A stretch of DNA of 44,356 nt from an uncultured Candidatus Saccharibacteria bacterium (GTDB lineage: Bacteria; Patescibacteriota; Saccharimonadia; Saccharimonadales; Saccharimonadaceae). The position numbers and the translations under genes were made by a program. Shown one piece after another: positions 8,747 through 17,327 of this stretch. The stretch's first letter is position 1. The number at the start of each line of letters is the position of its first letter. A model generated the notes under the pieces. The model was not told where the DNA came from. It made no database searches and saw only the letters and a list, made by a program, of their open reading frames with translations. The DNA lies in assembly GCA_946414345.1 (NCBI GenBank), contig CAMKOB010000006.1:1-44356 (forward strand), in the 5' to 3' direction.

Positions 8747-9442
8747 ATGGAATTATTTATATTGCTAATATGTCTCATAATTTTAACCGAGACGACAATG
8801 CTTTTGATTAAAAAATATAAGCCAACCTCAAGTAATAAACGTAAAATCTACATCGATACATCAGCGCTTATCGATGGGCGAATTATCAATATCGCAAGGA
8901 GTGGTTTTTTGGATGGTGACTTAATCATCCTAAAAAGCGTGCTACTAGAGCTTCAGCTTCTTGCCGATGGCAAAGACACCGAGAAACGTAGCCGAGCTCG
9001 TGCTGGCCTTTCTGCCGCCACCGAGCTAGAGCGCGTGATTAATGTTAATACCGAAATAGTCGACGATACCGGCGGCTTGCGAAAGGTTGACGAAGAATTA
9101 TTAAAATATGCTAAAGAAAACCGCGGCGCCATTCTAACAATGGACTATAATCTTATCAAAGTAGCCGAAGCTGAAAAAATCGAAACACTCAATATTAACG
9201 ATCTCGCGCTTGCCACGCGAAGTGAATTTGTGCCAGGTGAAAAAGTCAGACTTCGGATTCTTGACAAAGGCTCCAATAAAGGTCAAGGGGTTGGCCACCT
9301 TGATGATGGGACCATGGTGGTAGTTGATAATGCAGCCAATAAAATTGGCCACGAAGTTACAGTTGAGCTTATCAAATTTTATGAAACTCCTGCAGGCAAA
9401 ATGATTTTTGCCAAGCTTGCGTCAGGTCGACGAGACAATTAA
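8747..9442 (+). CDS. PIN-TRAM domain membrane protein (YacL-like, putative RNase)
   Basis: One N-terminal transmembrane segment (about residues 3-21) precedes a PIN domain, starting KIYIDTSALIDGRI with acidic residues D37 and D43 and a further acidic position near 69 (LLELQLLADG). A C-terminal TRAM RNA-binding domain begins at EFVPGEKVRLRIL and runs through GQGVGHLDDGTMVVV. PIN domains are Mg-dependent nucleases, and PIN-TRAM proteins of the YacL type are membrane-bound. Bacillus-type YacL has several membrane helices; this one has a single helix, so it is a minimal form. It has its own -10 box. Its last 21 bases overlap the convergent phosphoketolase C gene. The RNA target is unknown. Confidence 0.85.
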   Translation: MELFILLICLIILTETTMLLIKKYKPTSSNKRKIYIDTSALIDGRIINIARSGFLDGDLIILKSVLLELQLLADGKDTEKRSRARAGLSAATELERVINVNTEIVDDTGGLRKVDEELLKYAKENRGAILTMDYNLIKVAEAEKIETLNINDLALATRSEFVPGEKVRLRILDKGSNKGQGVGHLDDGTMVVVDNAANKIGHEVTVELIKFYETPAGKMIFAKLASGRRDN

Positions 9443-10573
9443 ATCCTCACCAAACTCAATTGCGTGAGTATGATTTTCGTTTAAGGTTTTTTTGTATTTA
9501 TCTACCAATTCATTAATTTTCAATGCTTTTGCAATATCGATTGCAAGATCAAATCTTGTTGAAGCGTTTTTTCTTAACATTTCAAATGGCGTTGTAGTGG
9601 AACCTTCTTCTGAAAATCCATGTACGCGGAGCCGCCATGAATCAGTATATTTTTCAAAAATAGTTTCGAGAGTCGCTGGATAACCATGAAAGCTGGCAAT
9701 AATTGGACAATTGATTGTAAATATTTCGTTAAATTGTTCGCGTGTCATCTTGTGCTCGGTTGTGCCGATTGCACGGTATGATAGAGAGTTAATAATAACA
9801 AGACGGAGTCTTAACCCAGGCAAATCTTTTTTCAGAATCTTTACCGCTTCCATTGCTTCACGTACCGCGATATCTCCTGCTGCTGCTAGAACAAAATCTG
9901 GCTTATCATCGGACAATGATTCATAAATAATTGCGCCTTCCCCATCAAATAAACTGCCAGCGGTCTGCTCGTCGAAGTAGACAGGCAGCTCATTCTTGTC
10001 AAATGTTGTAAAATTTACAACATCACGTGATGCGAGCATAAAATTAAATGCCGCTTCTGCCACTGCAGCGTCCGTTGGAAAAATACAATTTACTAAGTCA
10101 GACGGCACCGAAAGTAGCGTCGATATTAAGGCTGGCGATTGGTGTGTAAATCCATTGTGGTCTTGGCGCCAACAAACCGAAGTGGAAAGTAGGTTTACTG
10201 CCGGCAGACTTTTCCGCCATGGTACATTCTTAGATTGCTTGATGAATTTTATTTGCTGTAAGAGCTGTGATGCGACGATTGGGAAGAATGATTCGTAACT
10301 GCCCATCATAGCCTGCTCGCCATTGATCAAATGTCCCATCATTGTGGAAAACAATACGTTTTCAGAAAGCATCTCTACGATTCTTCCCTTTGGCGACTCT
10401 GGCAGATCCCATTTTTTAACCGGCAAATCCCATGCTCTGCTCTCTACGTCATACATCGCGGTGAACTTATTCGATGTGGTTTCATCCGGTGAAAAGAAAT
10501 AAAAGTGCGGATCGTTAATCATCTCTTGCTTTAATAGCTCGCCAATTCTCTTCGCGGACGATTCTTCTGTCAT
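9422..10573 (-). CDS. Phosphoketolase, C-terminal half as a separate protein
   Basis: These 383 residues match the C-terminal two thirds of xylulose-5-phosphate/fructose-6-phosphate phosphoketolase (pyrimidine-binding plus C-terminal domains). Landmarks are SPDETTSN (28-35), EMLSEN with the catalytic-type Glu71, WRQDHNGFTHQ (135-145, retaining both active-site His), FHGYP and EEGSTTTPFEM. It begins where single-chain enzymes reach FRVFGPDETASN, so the chain starts at a domain edge. The ATG overlaps the upstream stop by 4 nt (ATGA), and AAAGGGGAT (10581-10589) is a well-placed ribosome site. That argues for deliberate separate translation, not a sequencing frameshift. The cognate half is immediately upstream. 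The active site should lie at the interface of the two products. Confidence 0.9.
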   Translation of the reverse strand: MTEESSAKRIGELLKQEMINDPHFYFFSPDETTSNKFTAMYDVESRAWDLPVKKWDLPESPKGRIVEMLSENVLFSTMMGHLINGEQAMMGSYESFFPIVASQLLQQIKFIKQSKNVPWRKSLPAVNLLSTSVCWRQDHNGFTHQSPALISTLLSVPSDLVNCIFPTDAAVAEAAFNFMLASRDVVNFTTFDKNELPVYFDEQTAGSLFDGEGAIIYESLSDDKPDFVLAAAGDIAVREAMEAVKILKKDLPGLRLRLVIINSLSYRAIGTTEHKMTREQFNEIFTINCPIIASFHGYPATLETIFEKYTDSWRLRVHGFSEEGSTTTPFEMLRKNASTRFDLAIDIAKALKINELVDKYKKTLNENHTHAIEFGEDLIVSST

Positions 10574-11502
10574 ATCGTAAATCCCCTTTCCTTGTCAAAC
10601 AATTCTTCAAAATGATAAGAATGCAACCACTCACTCAGTCGCTGCAATTCCTCAGGTTTTTGAGCTGGCTCCTTGAGTGGTACTTGATGCGCATCCTGAT
10701 GTGCGTTTGGCCCACCTGCGCCCTTCTCGGTTTTTAAAATATAAAATGGTGATTCAACTTCTTGATTTAAAGCATATTGAAACGCTTCTGGTGCATCACC
10801 GTCAATTACTACTGGCGTGAAACCAAAACCTCGGATCATATCATTTAATTCTTTTTCGGACTTTCTAGCGTAAATAGTCGGGGCAGAGATTTTGTATCCA
10901 TTAAGATGCAGTATCGGTAAAACTACTCCATTTCCCTCGCCGCCCACCAAATTCTTTAGGTTCAAAGAACCGAGCGCAGTTGCTGTTTCTAATTCGCCAT
11001 CACCAATGAGTACTGCTAGAGTTTTTTCTGGATGTCCTAACGCCACGCCGTAAGCGGTTGCTAGTGCATAGCCAAGCTCTCCGCCTTCAGTAATTACTGT
11101 TGGGGTCATTGGGCTAGCATGTGATGGGAATCCATCTGGCCACGAAAAATTTCTACAGATATAAACTAGTCCTTCATAATCTAACGCTGCGCGTTTATCT
11201 ACCTCGTTCAGTTTACCATCTATAAATAAATTTGCCTGCAGAGCTGGAAATCCATGTCCAGGTCCTAAAACAAATGTGTAATTTGGGTCATCGCCGAAAT
11301 ACTCCTTCAAGTTTGCATAGGCAACGTTTATTCCGTGGCAAGTTCCCCAATGCCCAAGCAATCTTGCTTTGATATCCTCGGGTTTTAATGGCCTTTCTAG
11401 CAAAAAATTATCTCTTAAATATATTTGCGCCACAGAAAGATAATCACACGCTCTTACGCGTCGATTTATATAGTTAATCTCAGAAATGCCCACGCTAGAC
11501 AT
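10570..11502 (-). CDS. Phosphoketolase, N-terminal (TPP pyrophosphate-binding) half
   Basis: This 310-residue protein covers the thiamine-diphosphate pyrophosphate-binding domain. It shows LLGHWGTCHGIN (His51), GPGHG (His83), SHASPMTP (His128), EGGELGY, the cofactor motif GDGE (167-170) with LHLNGYKI downstream, and AHQVPL. Together with the next gene it would cleave xylulose-5-P (and perhaps fructose-6-P) with phosphate to acetyl-P plus an aldose phosphate. It ends EELFDKERGFTI, where the single-chain family runs into a linker of roughly 60 residues; that linker is absent from both products. The HEGGELG His common in the family is Thr here (ITEGGELG). Although the frame is open to 11667, the start at 11502 gives the usual N-terminus (RACDYLSVAQIYL) and is 6 nt from a TATAAT box. 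Confidence 0.9.
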   Translation of the reverse strand: MSSVGISEINYINRRVRACDYLSVAQIYLRDNFLLERPLKPEDIKARLLGHWGTCHGINVAYANLKEYFGDDPNYTFVLGPGHGFPALQANLFIDGKLNEVDKRAALDYEGLVYICRNFSWPDGFPSHASPMTPTVITEGGELGYALATAYGVALGHPEKTLAVLIGDGELETATALGSLNLKNLVGGEGNGVVLPILHLNGYKISAPTIYARKSEKELNDMIRGFGFTPVVIDGDAPEAFQYALNQEVESPFYILKTEKGAGGPNAHQDAHQVPLKEPAQKPEELQRLSEWLHSYHFEELFDKERGFTI

Positions 11503-11508
11503 AACCTT

Positions 11509-11514
11509 ATTATA
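11509..11514 (-). promoter_or_regulatory. -10 box of the split phosphoketolase operon (leaderless)
   Basis: TATAAT on the minus strand ends 6 nt before the ATG at 11502. It lies in the 57-bp divergent gap shared with the femX-like operon. Confidence 0.6.
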
Positions 11515-11544
11515 ACATAAGCGGCCACTGTTTGTCTTAAAATA

Positions 11545-11553
11545 TGCTACAAT
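11545..11553 (+). promoter_or_regulatory. Extended -10 box of the femX-like operon (leaderless)
   Basis: TGCTACAAT is an extended -10 whose hexamer ends 6 nt before the ATG at 11560. No -35 is seen at the normal distance. Confidence 0.6.
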
Positions 11554-11559
11554 AGTTAT

Positions 11560-12645
11560 ATGAAAAAAACATTTCGCGAAATTTCTTTTGATGAATTTGA
11601 AGAGTTTGTTGAAACCTGCCCAACAAAAAGCTACATGCAAAGTCCGCAAATGTTCAAACGCTACCAAAAAACCGGCCGAGAATGCTATCTTCTTGGCGTC
11701 TTCCTAGACGAAAAACTCGTCGTTGCCGGCATTGTAAGCAATATTTACGAACGGTATGGCCATAAAATCTTCACTTTTTCGCGCGGTCCACTTGCTAATT
11801 TTTCGAAATACGAAAAAGAGCTGTACTATTTTCTAGATGAAACTAAAAAGTATCTTAAACCAAAACACGGCATCGTGCTCCAAATATCACCAAGTTTATT
11901 AGTACCAAGTGCACCAAAAGATTTCGCTGCCAAATTAAAAACCCACGGCTTTAAATACCTTGGCGAATACGAGCAAGTCAAATGGACCTACGCGATTGAT
12001 TTTAGTAAAATCGAGAATCTCCCGCCGGTTGAGCCGCCTAAACAAAAGTCACCTACTCTTTCACCGGAAATTTCACCAGAATCCGAGCAGATACTAGCGC
12101 GTAGCTTCCGCCGTGATCATCGTTATACGATTAAATACGCCACCGAACGCTATGGCATTAAATTGAGAGAGCTCCAACCATCAGAATACGATATTCTACT
12201 CAAATTATTGGAAGAATCTGGCCGCCAACACGGTTTTGTCCCGCGCGACCAAAAATTCTTTGAGCAAATGTCAGATGCCTTCGGTTCCGAAGTCTCCGCA
12301 GTTGTCGCCGAATTACCAGATGGCACACCAATTGCTGCTGCCTTTTTCATTCTTTACGGCGACGAAGTAATTTATTTGTCCAGTGGGCTTTCACGCGAGC
12401 ATAAAAAACTTGGTGGGCCACACCTCATTCAGTCCGCCATGATCAAATATGCCTACGCCAACGGATTTAAAAAATACAACTTCTGGGGTACCAATCCAGA
12501 TCCAGAAAATGGCGTATATAAATTCAAGCAAGGCTTTCATGGCGAAGTGGAAGAATTTGTTGGCACTTTTGCGGCACCTATTTCCCCACTCGGCACCATC
12601 TACCTTAAAAAACTCCGCGCCGCCGAACACCGCGATTTGACGTAG
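11560..12645 (+). CDS. FemX/FemAB-type peptidoglycan aminoacyltransferase, copy 1
   Basis: The FemABX family transfers amino acids from aminoacyl-tRNA to the Lys side chain of lipid II, building the peptidoglycan interpeptide bridge. This 361-residue protein has the two GNAT-like halves. N-terminal: SYMQSPQMFKRYQKTGRE, then YLLGVFLDEKLVVAG. C-terminal: YNFWG-like KYNFWGTNPDPENGVYKFK, then GFHGEVEEFVGTF, the characteristic end block. There is a Pro-rich linker around residues 155-175. The long FemA coiled-coil arm is not obvious, so it is closer to FemX. It is the first gene of a pair and leaderless. The amino acid transferred cannot be read from sequence. Confidence 0.85.
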   Translation: MKKTFREISFDEFEEFVETCPTKSYMQSPQMFKRYQKTGRECYLLGVFLDEKLVVAGIVSNIYERYGHKIFTFSRGPLANFSKYEKELYYFLDETKKYLKPKHGIVLQISPSLLVPSAPKDFAAKLKTHGFKYLGEYEQVKWTYAIDFSKIENLPPVEPPKQKSPTLSPEISPESEQILARSFRRDHRYTIKYATERYGIKLRELQPSEYDILLKLLEESGRQHGFVPRDQKFFEQMSDAFGSEVSAVVAELPDGTPIAAAFFILYGDEVIYLSSGLSREHKKLGGPHLIQSAMIKYAYANGFKKYNFWGTNPDPENGVYKFKQGFHGEVEEFVGTFAAPISPLGTIYLKKLRAAEHRDLT

Positions 12646-12657
12646 AAAGGAATATAC

Positions 12658-13707
12658 ATGGAATTTACCACCCTTAATCCCAAAGAATTCACCAAATTTG
12701 AAAGAAGCCAGAAAACCGGTAATTTCTTTCAATCGGTTCCCCGCTCGGTGCTCCGTGAAAAAATGGGTTTTAACACCTATCTTGTTGGCGTAAAAGAAGA
12801 AAAAAAAGTTCTCGCCGCCGCTCTTATTATTGAACGCGACCACGAAGCTCTTTTACAACTTGGTCCAATAATGGATTATGACAATTCAAAACTTCTCGAT
12901 TTCTTCCTCGCCGAAATTATTAAATATGCTCGCGAACAGAAATTTATCAAGCTAGAAATCTTTCCGCCAATTGTTTATGCCACTCATCAAATGGATGGCG
13001 CGATTATCGATAAGCTAGACACCTCTAAATTGTTCGATGCCTTTAAAAAACATGGCTTTACTCACGAGGGCTTTACGACCGAAGTCGAAAACAAAGCTAA
13101 TCGCTGGATGTTTATCAAAGACCTCTCAGGCTTAAAAACTCTCCGCGATGCAGAACTCACGATGAACTCCAGCACCCGTAAAAAACTTCATAAGACCACC
13201 CGCGAACTAGATATTAAAGTCTTGAAAGATAAATCCGAACTACCAGAATGGCGCGAGGCTCTACTCGAAAGTAACAAGAGAAATGGTATACCTACTCGCG
13301 AAGTCAAATATTTTGAAGATTTGTGGGATGCGTTTGGTGACGAAGTGGTTTTTGTCGAAGCTCGGGTGAAAGAAACCGGCGAACTCGTGTCGAGCGAAGT
13401 AGACATTTTCCATCCCAACGAAATGGTGGCTTTTGTGGCTGGCACTATTGAGAAAAACAAGCATTATAATGGCTCTACCGCCATCAAAGGTTGGAATATC
13501 GAAGAATGCTTGCGTCGTAAACAAACCCGCATGAATCTCTATGGCATGAAAGGTGATTTTTCGCCCAGCAATCCCCTGCTCTTCTTCAAGAGTGGGCTCG
13601 GCGGAATTACCGAAGAATATGTTGGTGGTTTTTCGATGGTCTTAAATTCTAAAAAACTCCTCAAAAACAAAGTCAAAAGAAAAATCAAAAAACTAATCAA
13701 ACACTAA
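12658..13707 (+). CDS. FemX/FemAB-type peptidoglycan aminoacyltransferase, copy 2
   Basis: This 349-residue paralogue lies 12 nt downstream of copy 1, with AAAGGAA as the ribosome site. It opens with KTGNFFQSVPRSVLREKMG and ends with the family block MNLYGMKGDFSPSNPLLFFK, then GLGGITEEYVGGF, and a Lys-rich C-terminal tail that may bind tRNA or membrane. Sequential action on the same bridge is the usual reason for tandem Fem genes (inference). Its TAA stop overlaps the TAG stop of the convergent glycosyltransferase gene (shared CTAA). It is clearly diverged from copy 1, so it is not a recent duplicate. Confidence 0.85.
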   Translation: MEFTTLNPKEFTKFERSQKTGNFFQSVPRSVLREKMGFNTYLVGVKEEKKVLAAALIIERDHEALLQLGPIMDYDNSKLLDFFLAEIIKYAREQKFIKLEIFPPIVYATHQMDGAIIDKLDTSKLFDAFKKHGFTHEGFTTEVENKANRWMFIKDLSGLKTLRDAELTMNSSTRKKLHKTTRELDIKVLKDKSELPEWREALLESNKRNGIPTREVKYFEDLWDAFGDEVVFVEARVKETGELVSSEVDIFHPNEMVAFVAGTIEKNKHYNGSTAIKGWNIEECLRRKQTRMNLYGMKGDFSPSNPLLFFKSGLGGITEEYVGGFSMVLNSKKLLKNKVKRKIKKLIKH

Positions 13708-14636
13708 CTATAATAATTAATTATTATTTTTAATTTTGTTTTTAAATTGCAATTCTTGAAGAACTTATTATGGCGCCATTTCGGGAAGTACTTCTTCAAC
13801 ATCTCGCGCGAGCGCTTTAATCCATCGCGTCCTTCTGGAAATTTTTTGTAGTATTCTGCCGAATCCATCAATAAATTCCAAATAAAGAACCACTCTAGCT
13901 CGGCATGATATTCTTGTACTGCATCCATCTCATCAAAGCGCCGGTAAAGTCCCTCAAGCGTTGGAAAAATATCGAAATAATGAGAACTCCATTCCAGTTT
14001 ATGTAGTACCGAATCCGGATTTTGATAATACAAATATAACGGTTCGTCAACAGCTGAATATTTATCGGTGTATAGAATTAATGCCGGCATCATATCCATA
14101 TCCTCATGGATGACGCCTTCAATAAATTTGAATCCACATTTGACATACCACTTTCGGCGAATTAGTACCTGTACTGGGCCAAGTTCGCTCCGAATAAAAC
14201 GGCTTTTGAAATCTGGCTGTGTAGGCGAAAATGCCGGTATGTGGTCAACGTGTCCGTCTGGGAAGATTTTTTCCAATCCCACCATTACAAAATCTGCGTC
14301 AGTTTTCTTGGCTTCGGCCATCAGTTTAGCAACGGAATCTTCGCTTATAGTGTCATCGACATCGATGAACCAAAAATAATCACCTTTTGCTTTTGGAACA
14401 GCGAAGTTTCTAGCTGCGCCCGCGCCGGGCGTGGTGCATTTATAAGATCGAATTATTTTAGGGTGCTTCTTTGCCAATTTCTCCGCAATCGCCAATGAAT
14501 TGTCCGTTGAATTGTTATCAATTAGTAATACCTCACTGCTTCCCTCAAAGTTCTTTAATGCATTTAACACGGACGCCACGCAGCGGTCGATATATTTTTC
14601 TGCGTTAAAAATCGGTATAATGATTGAAATATCCAT
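13704..14636 (-). CDS. Family 2 glycosyltransferase
   Basis: A GT-A fold is indicated by SIIIPIFNAEKYIDRCVAS at the N-terminus, LLIDNNSTDNS (37-47) and the metal/nucleotide-binding DVDD (92-95). The 310-residue length and the later HEDMDMMP segment are common in capsule or surface-polysaccharide transferases. Donor and acceptor are not predictable. It follows uvrB with a TAATG stop/start overlap, so it is translationally coupled to a repair gene with no obvious functional link. Genes in this window are often joined this way. It converges on the femX-like pair, so envelope glycosylation is a reasonable guess. Confidence 0.9.
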   Translation of the reverse strand: MDISIIIPIFNAEKYIDRCVASVLNALKNFEGSSEVLLIDNNSTDNSLAIAEKLAKKHPKIIRSYKCTTPGAGAARNFAVPKAKGDYFWFIDVDDTISEDSVAKLMAEAKKTDADFVMVGLEKIFPDGHVDHIPAFSPTQPDFKSRFIRSELGPVQVLIRRKWYVKCGFKFIEGVIHEDMDMMPALILYTDKYSAVDEPLYLYYQNPDSVLHKLEWSSHYFDIFPTLEGLYRRFDEMDAVQEYHAELEWFFIWNLLMDSAEYYKKFPEGRDGLKRSREMLKKYFPKWRHNKFFKNCNLKTKLKIIINYYS

Positions 14637-16630
14637 TACTTTTCTCCAATATATTCTTTAATCTTGGCGACTTCATCGCGTAGTAAAGCTGCTTTTTCAA
14701 ATTCAAGATTGGCTGCGGCTAGTTGCATCTCTGACTGCAACGATTTGATTAATGTCGGCAACTCGTCTTTTGGAATTCGCTTAATATCAAGTTTGTTCTC
14801 AACCTGCTTTTCTGGAATAATTGCCCTTAACCCTAAAGATACCTCTTTTTTGATTGAAGTCGGTGTAATATTGTGCTCAGTATTGTATTGTTTTTGGATT
14901 TCACGTCGACGATTAGTTTCGGAAATCGCTTTCTCCATACTTTCGGTGATAAAGTTGGCATACATAATTACTTTACCTTCTACGTGCCTCGCTGCACGAC
15001 CAATTGTCTGTATTAAAGCTGATTCGCTACGTAAAAAACCTTCTTTGTCTGCATCAAGAATTGCTACCAGCGAAACCTCTGGCAAGTCTAACCCCTCACG
15101 CAGAAGATTAATCCCCACTAACACATCATAAACGCCCTCACGTAAATCTCGTAAGATATCACCACGCTCTAACGTATCAACATCGGAATGAATATATGCG
15201 GTCTTTACACCACGTTCTTTTAAATGGTCGGTCAAATCCTCTGCCATTCGTTTGGTAAGGGTTGTAATCAAAGTTCTCTGGCCCTTGGCAATGCGCTTGT
15301 CAATTTCTTCCATCAAATCGTCAATCTGCCCCTCGGAGCCACGTACTTCGATTTCTGGGTCAAGCAATCCAGTCGGGCGAATTACTTGCTCAGCTGGCTC
15401 CGGGGAATGCTCGAGCTCATATTCTCCAGGTGTTGCAGAGACATAGATCGCCTGATTAATACGCGCCTGAAATTCACCATAAGTCAGTGGTCTATTATCG
15501 AGTGCTGACGGTAGCCTAAAGCCATAGTCCACCAATGTCATCTTACGGGCATGATCGCCGTTGTACATTCCTCTGACCTGCGGTAAAGTCATATGCGACT
15601 CATCCACAATCAACAAGAAATCTTTTGGGAAGAAATCCAGTAGTGTTGCGGGTGGCTGTCCAGGCTTCCGCCCATCAAGGTGGCGTGAATAGTTTTCAAT
15701 TCCCTTTACAAAACCTGTGCTTTCAAGCATCTCCAAATCATATTTAGTGCGTTGAGACAACCTTTCTGCTTCAAGGTATTTTTCGTGACTCCGGAAATAG
15801 GCAATTCGCTCGTCAAATTCGGCGCGAATAGTTTTCAAAGCTCTTTCAAGTTGGTCTTTCGGTGTCGCGTAATGTGTATTCGGAAAGATATGAATATGAT
15901 CTGGCTTTTCTAAGACATCAAACGTCAGCGGGTCTACAATTTTTACCTCCTCCAATTTATCGAAACCAAACTCGAAGCGGTAACCATGCTCGCCATTTGC
16001 TGGATATAAATCCACCGTGTCGCCCATTACTCTAAAGTTCCCTCTTTCAAATGCCAAATCATTTCGATGATATTGCATATTGATAAGATAACGCATAAAA
16101 GAAATTTGGTCTAACTGCGCATCTGCTGTCCAGCCTTCCTTTTTCTTCCATAATGGTAGCGACATTGCTAAATAATACTCCGGTGCACCAATACCATAAA
16201 TACATGATACTGATGCAATAACTATAACATCGTTCCGTGTCAACAAAGCTTCAGTTGCTCCATGCCTCAACCTGTCGATTTCGTCATTAATAGCCGAATC
16301 CTTTTCAATGTAGGTATCTGTCGACGCAATATAGGCTTCCGGTTGATAATAATCGAAATACGACACGAAATAATGGACTTCATTCTCCGGGAAAAACTCC
16401 CGAAATTCTGAGTATAGCTGAGCAGCAAGGGTTTTATTGTGCGCTAGAATCAAAGTCGGTTTCTGTGTATTCTGTATAATATTAGCCATCGTAAAGGTCT
16501 TACCGGAACCGGTCACGCCCAACAATGTTTGTTCTTTTATGCCAGACAAAACACCATCCGTAAGCTGTTTGATAGCTCTCGGTTGGTCGCCAGTTGGCTG
16601 AAATTTTGACACCAATTTAAACTTTGCCAT
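14636..16630 (-). CDS. uvrB: UvrABC excinuclease subunit B (UvrB)
   Basis: UvrB is the damage-verification helicase of nucleotide excision repair. It is loaded by UvrA and recruits UvrC. The 664 residues include Walker A GVTGSGKT (38-45), the beta-hairpin region [20 protein letters not shown], the DEAD-like [10 protein letters not shown], helicase motifs V/VI ([23 protein letters not shown]) and the C-terminal UVR motif ([20 protein letters not shown]). The protein is complete. The gene has its own -10 box in the 35-bp gap after ung, and its stop overlaps the GT2 start. Confidence 0.98.
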   Translation of the reverse strand: MAKFKLVSKFQPTGDQPRAIKQLTDGVLSGIKEQTLLGVTGSGKTFTMANIIQNTQKPTLILAHNKTLAAQLYSEFREFFPENEVHYFVSYFDYYQPEAYIASTDTYIEKDSAINDEIDRLRHGATEALLTRNDVIVIASVSCIYGIGAPEYYLAMSLPLWKKKEGWTADAQLDQISFMRYLINMQYHRNDLAFERGNFRVMGDTVDLYPANGEHGYRFEFGFDKLEEVKIVDPLTFDVLEKPDHIHIFPNTHYATPKDQLERALKTIRAEFDERIAYFRSHEKYLEAERLSQRTKYDLEMLESTGFVKGIENYSRHLDGRKPGQPPATLLDFFPKDFLLIVDESHMTLPQVRGMYNGDHARKMTLVDYGFRLPSALDNRPLTYGEFQARINQAIYVSATPGEYELEHSPEPAEQVIRPTGLLDPEIEVRGSEGQIDDLMEEIDKRIAKGQRTLITTLTKRMAEDLTDHLKERGVKTAYIHSDVDTLERGDILRDLREGVYDVLVGINLLREGLDLPEVSLVAILDADKEGFLRSESALIQTIGRAARHVEGKVIMYANFITESMEKAISETNRRREIQKQYNTEHNITPTSIKKEVSLGLRAIIPEKQVENKLDIKRIPKDELPTLIKSLQSEMQLAAANLEFEKAALLRDEVAKIKEYIGEK

Positions 16631-16637
16631 ATCTACT

Positions 16638-16643
16638 ATTATA
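16638..16643 (-). promoter_or_regulatory. -10 box of uvrB (leaderless)
   Basis: TATAAT on the minus strand ends 7 nt before the uvrB ATG; a second TATAAT lies about 9 nt further upstream. Confidence 0.55.
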
Positions 16644-16665
16644 TCATTATAAGCTTTTTATGGCA

Positions 16666-17313
16666 TTACCACTCAATTGGACTCATATTATTCTTAACTA
16701 AAAACTCATTGCAACGTGAAAAATGATGATTTCCAAAAAAACCGGCATGTGCCGACAAAGGCGATGGATGCGGGGACTCCAAAATTAAATGCCGCGACGA
16801 GTCAATCAGAGATTTTTTATTTCGAGCATCTCTACCCCATAAAATGAATACCAAATGTGGTCGCACCTTGTTCAAATACTCAATGGTAGCCGTCGTGAAT
16901 ACCTCCCAACCTTTGCCACGATGCGAACCTGCTTTATGTGCCTCTACGGTCAAAACGGTATTAAGCAGCAAAACGCCCTGCCTTTGCCAATTTCGTAAGC
17001 TCCCAGCCGGATTGGTATGATGTCCAATATCATTATCTATTTCTTTATAAATATTAATAAGTGATGGCGGTACTGGCTGCGAATTAGGCACTGAAAAAGC
17101 CAAGCCTTCCGCTGCGCCAGGGGTATGATACGGGTCTTGTCCTAATATTACCACTTTTATATCATTCAAGTCGGTTGTGAATGCCGAGAATACAAGCCCT
17201 TTCGGCGGAAAGATGGTTTTATGTTCGTATTCATCGTGTAAAAAAGCCGACAATTCCTTGAAGTAGGGCTTTTCAAACTCTGTTTTTAAAAACTCCTTCC
17301 AACTCTCGTGCAT
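16666..17313 (-). CDS. ung: Uracil-DNA glycosylase (family 1)
   Basis: This enzyme removes uracil from DNA as the first step of base excision repair. The 215-residue protein contains the catalytic water-activating motif GQDPYH (58-63, Asp60), the uracil-binding LLLNTVLTV (115-123) and the DNA-intercalation loop HPSPLS (182-187). All are standard for family 1. It is upstream of uvrB on the same strand and divergent from tdk across a 14-bp gap with overlapping -10 boxes. It has no leader or Shine-Dalgarno sequence. Confidence 0.97.
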   Translation of the reverse strand: MHESWKEFLKTEFEKPYFKELSAFLHDEYEHKTIFPPKGLVFSAFTTDLNDIKVVILGQDPYHTPGAAEGLAFSVPNSQPVPPSLINIYKEIDNDIGHHTNPAGSLRNWQRQGVLLLNTVLTVEAHKAGSHRGKGWEVFTTATIEYLNKVRPHLVFILWGRDARNKKSLIDSSRHLILESPHPSPLSAHAGFFGNHHFSRCNEFLVKNNMSPIEW

Positions 17314-17315
17314 GA

Positions 17316-17325
17316 TATAATTATA
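17316..17325. promoter_or_regulatory. Overlapping divergent -10 boxes, ung / tdk
   Basis: The 10-bp palindrome TATAATTATA contains a plus-strand TATAAT (17316-17321) and a minus-strand TATAAT (17320-17325) that share two bases. Each ends exactly 6 nt before its start codon. The whole intergenic space is 14 bp (17314-17327). Confidence 0.7.
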
Positions 17326-17327
17326 GC

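Noticed and set aside
10570-10573. A sequencing frameshift splitting one phosphoketolase gene
   Set aside because: The break is at a domain edge, the linker is missing, and the second ATG has its own ribosome site and ATGA coupling. Reads would still be the final test.
11503-11667. A longer N-terminus for the phosphoketolase N half
   Set aside because: It would cross the -10 box and overlap the divergent femX-like gene; the family N-terminus fits the ATG at 11502.
14664-15131. A 155-codon open frame opposite uvrB
   Set aside because: It is the antisense shadow of uvrB, without a ribosome site, promoter or recognisable product. The same applies to the frames at 29976-30482 and 12391-12843.
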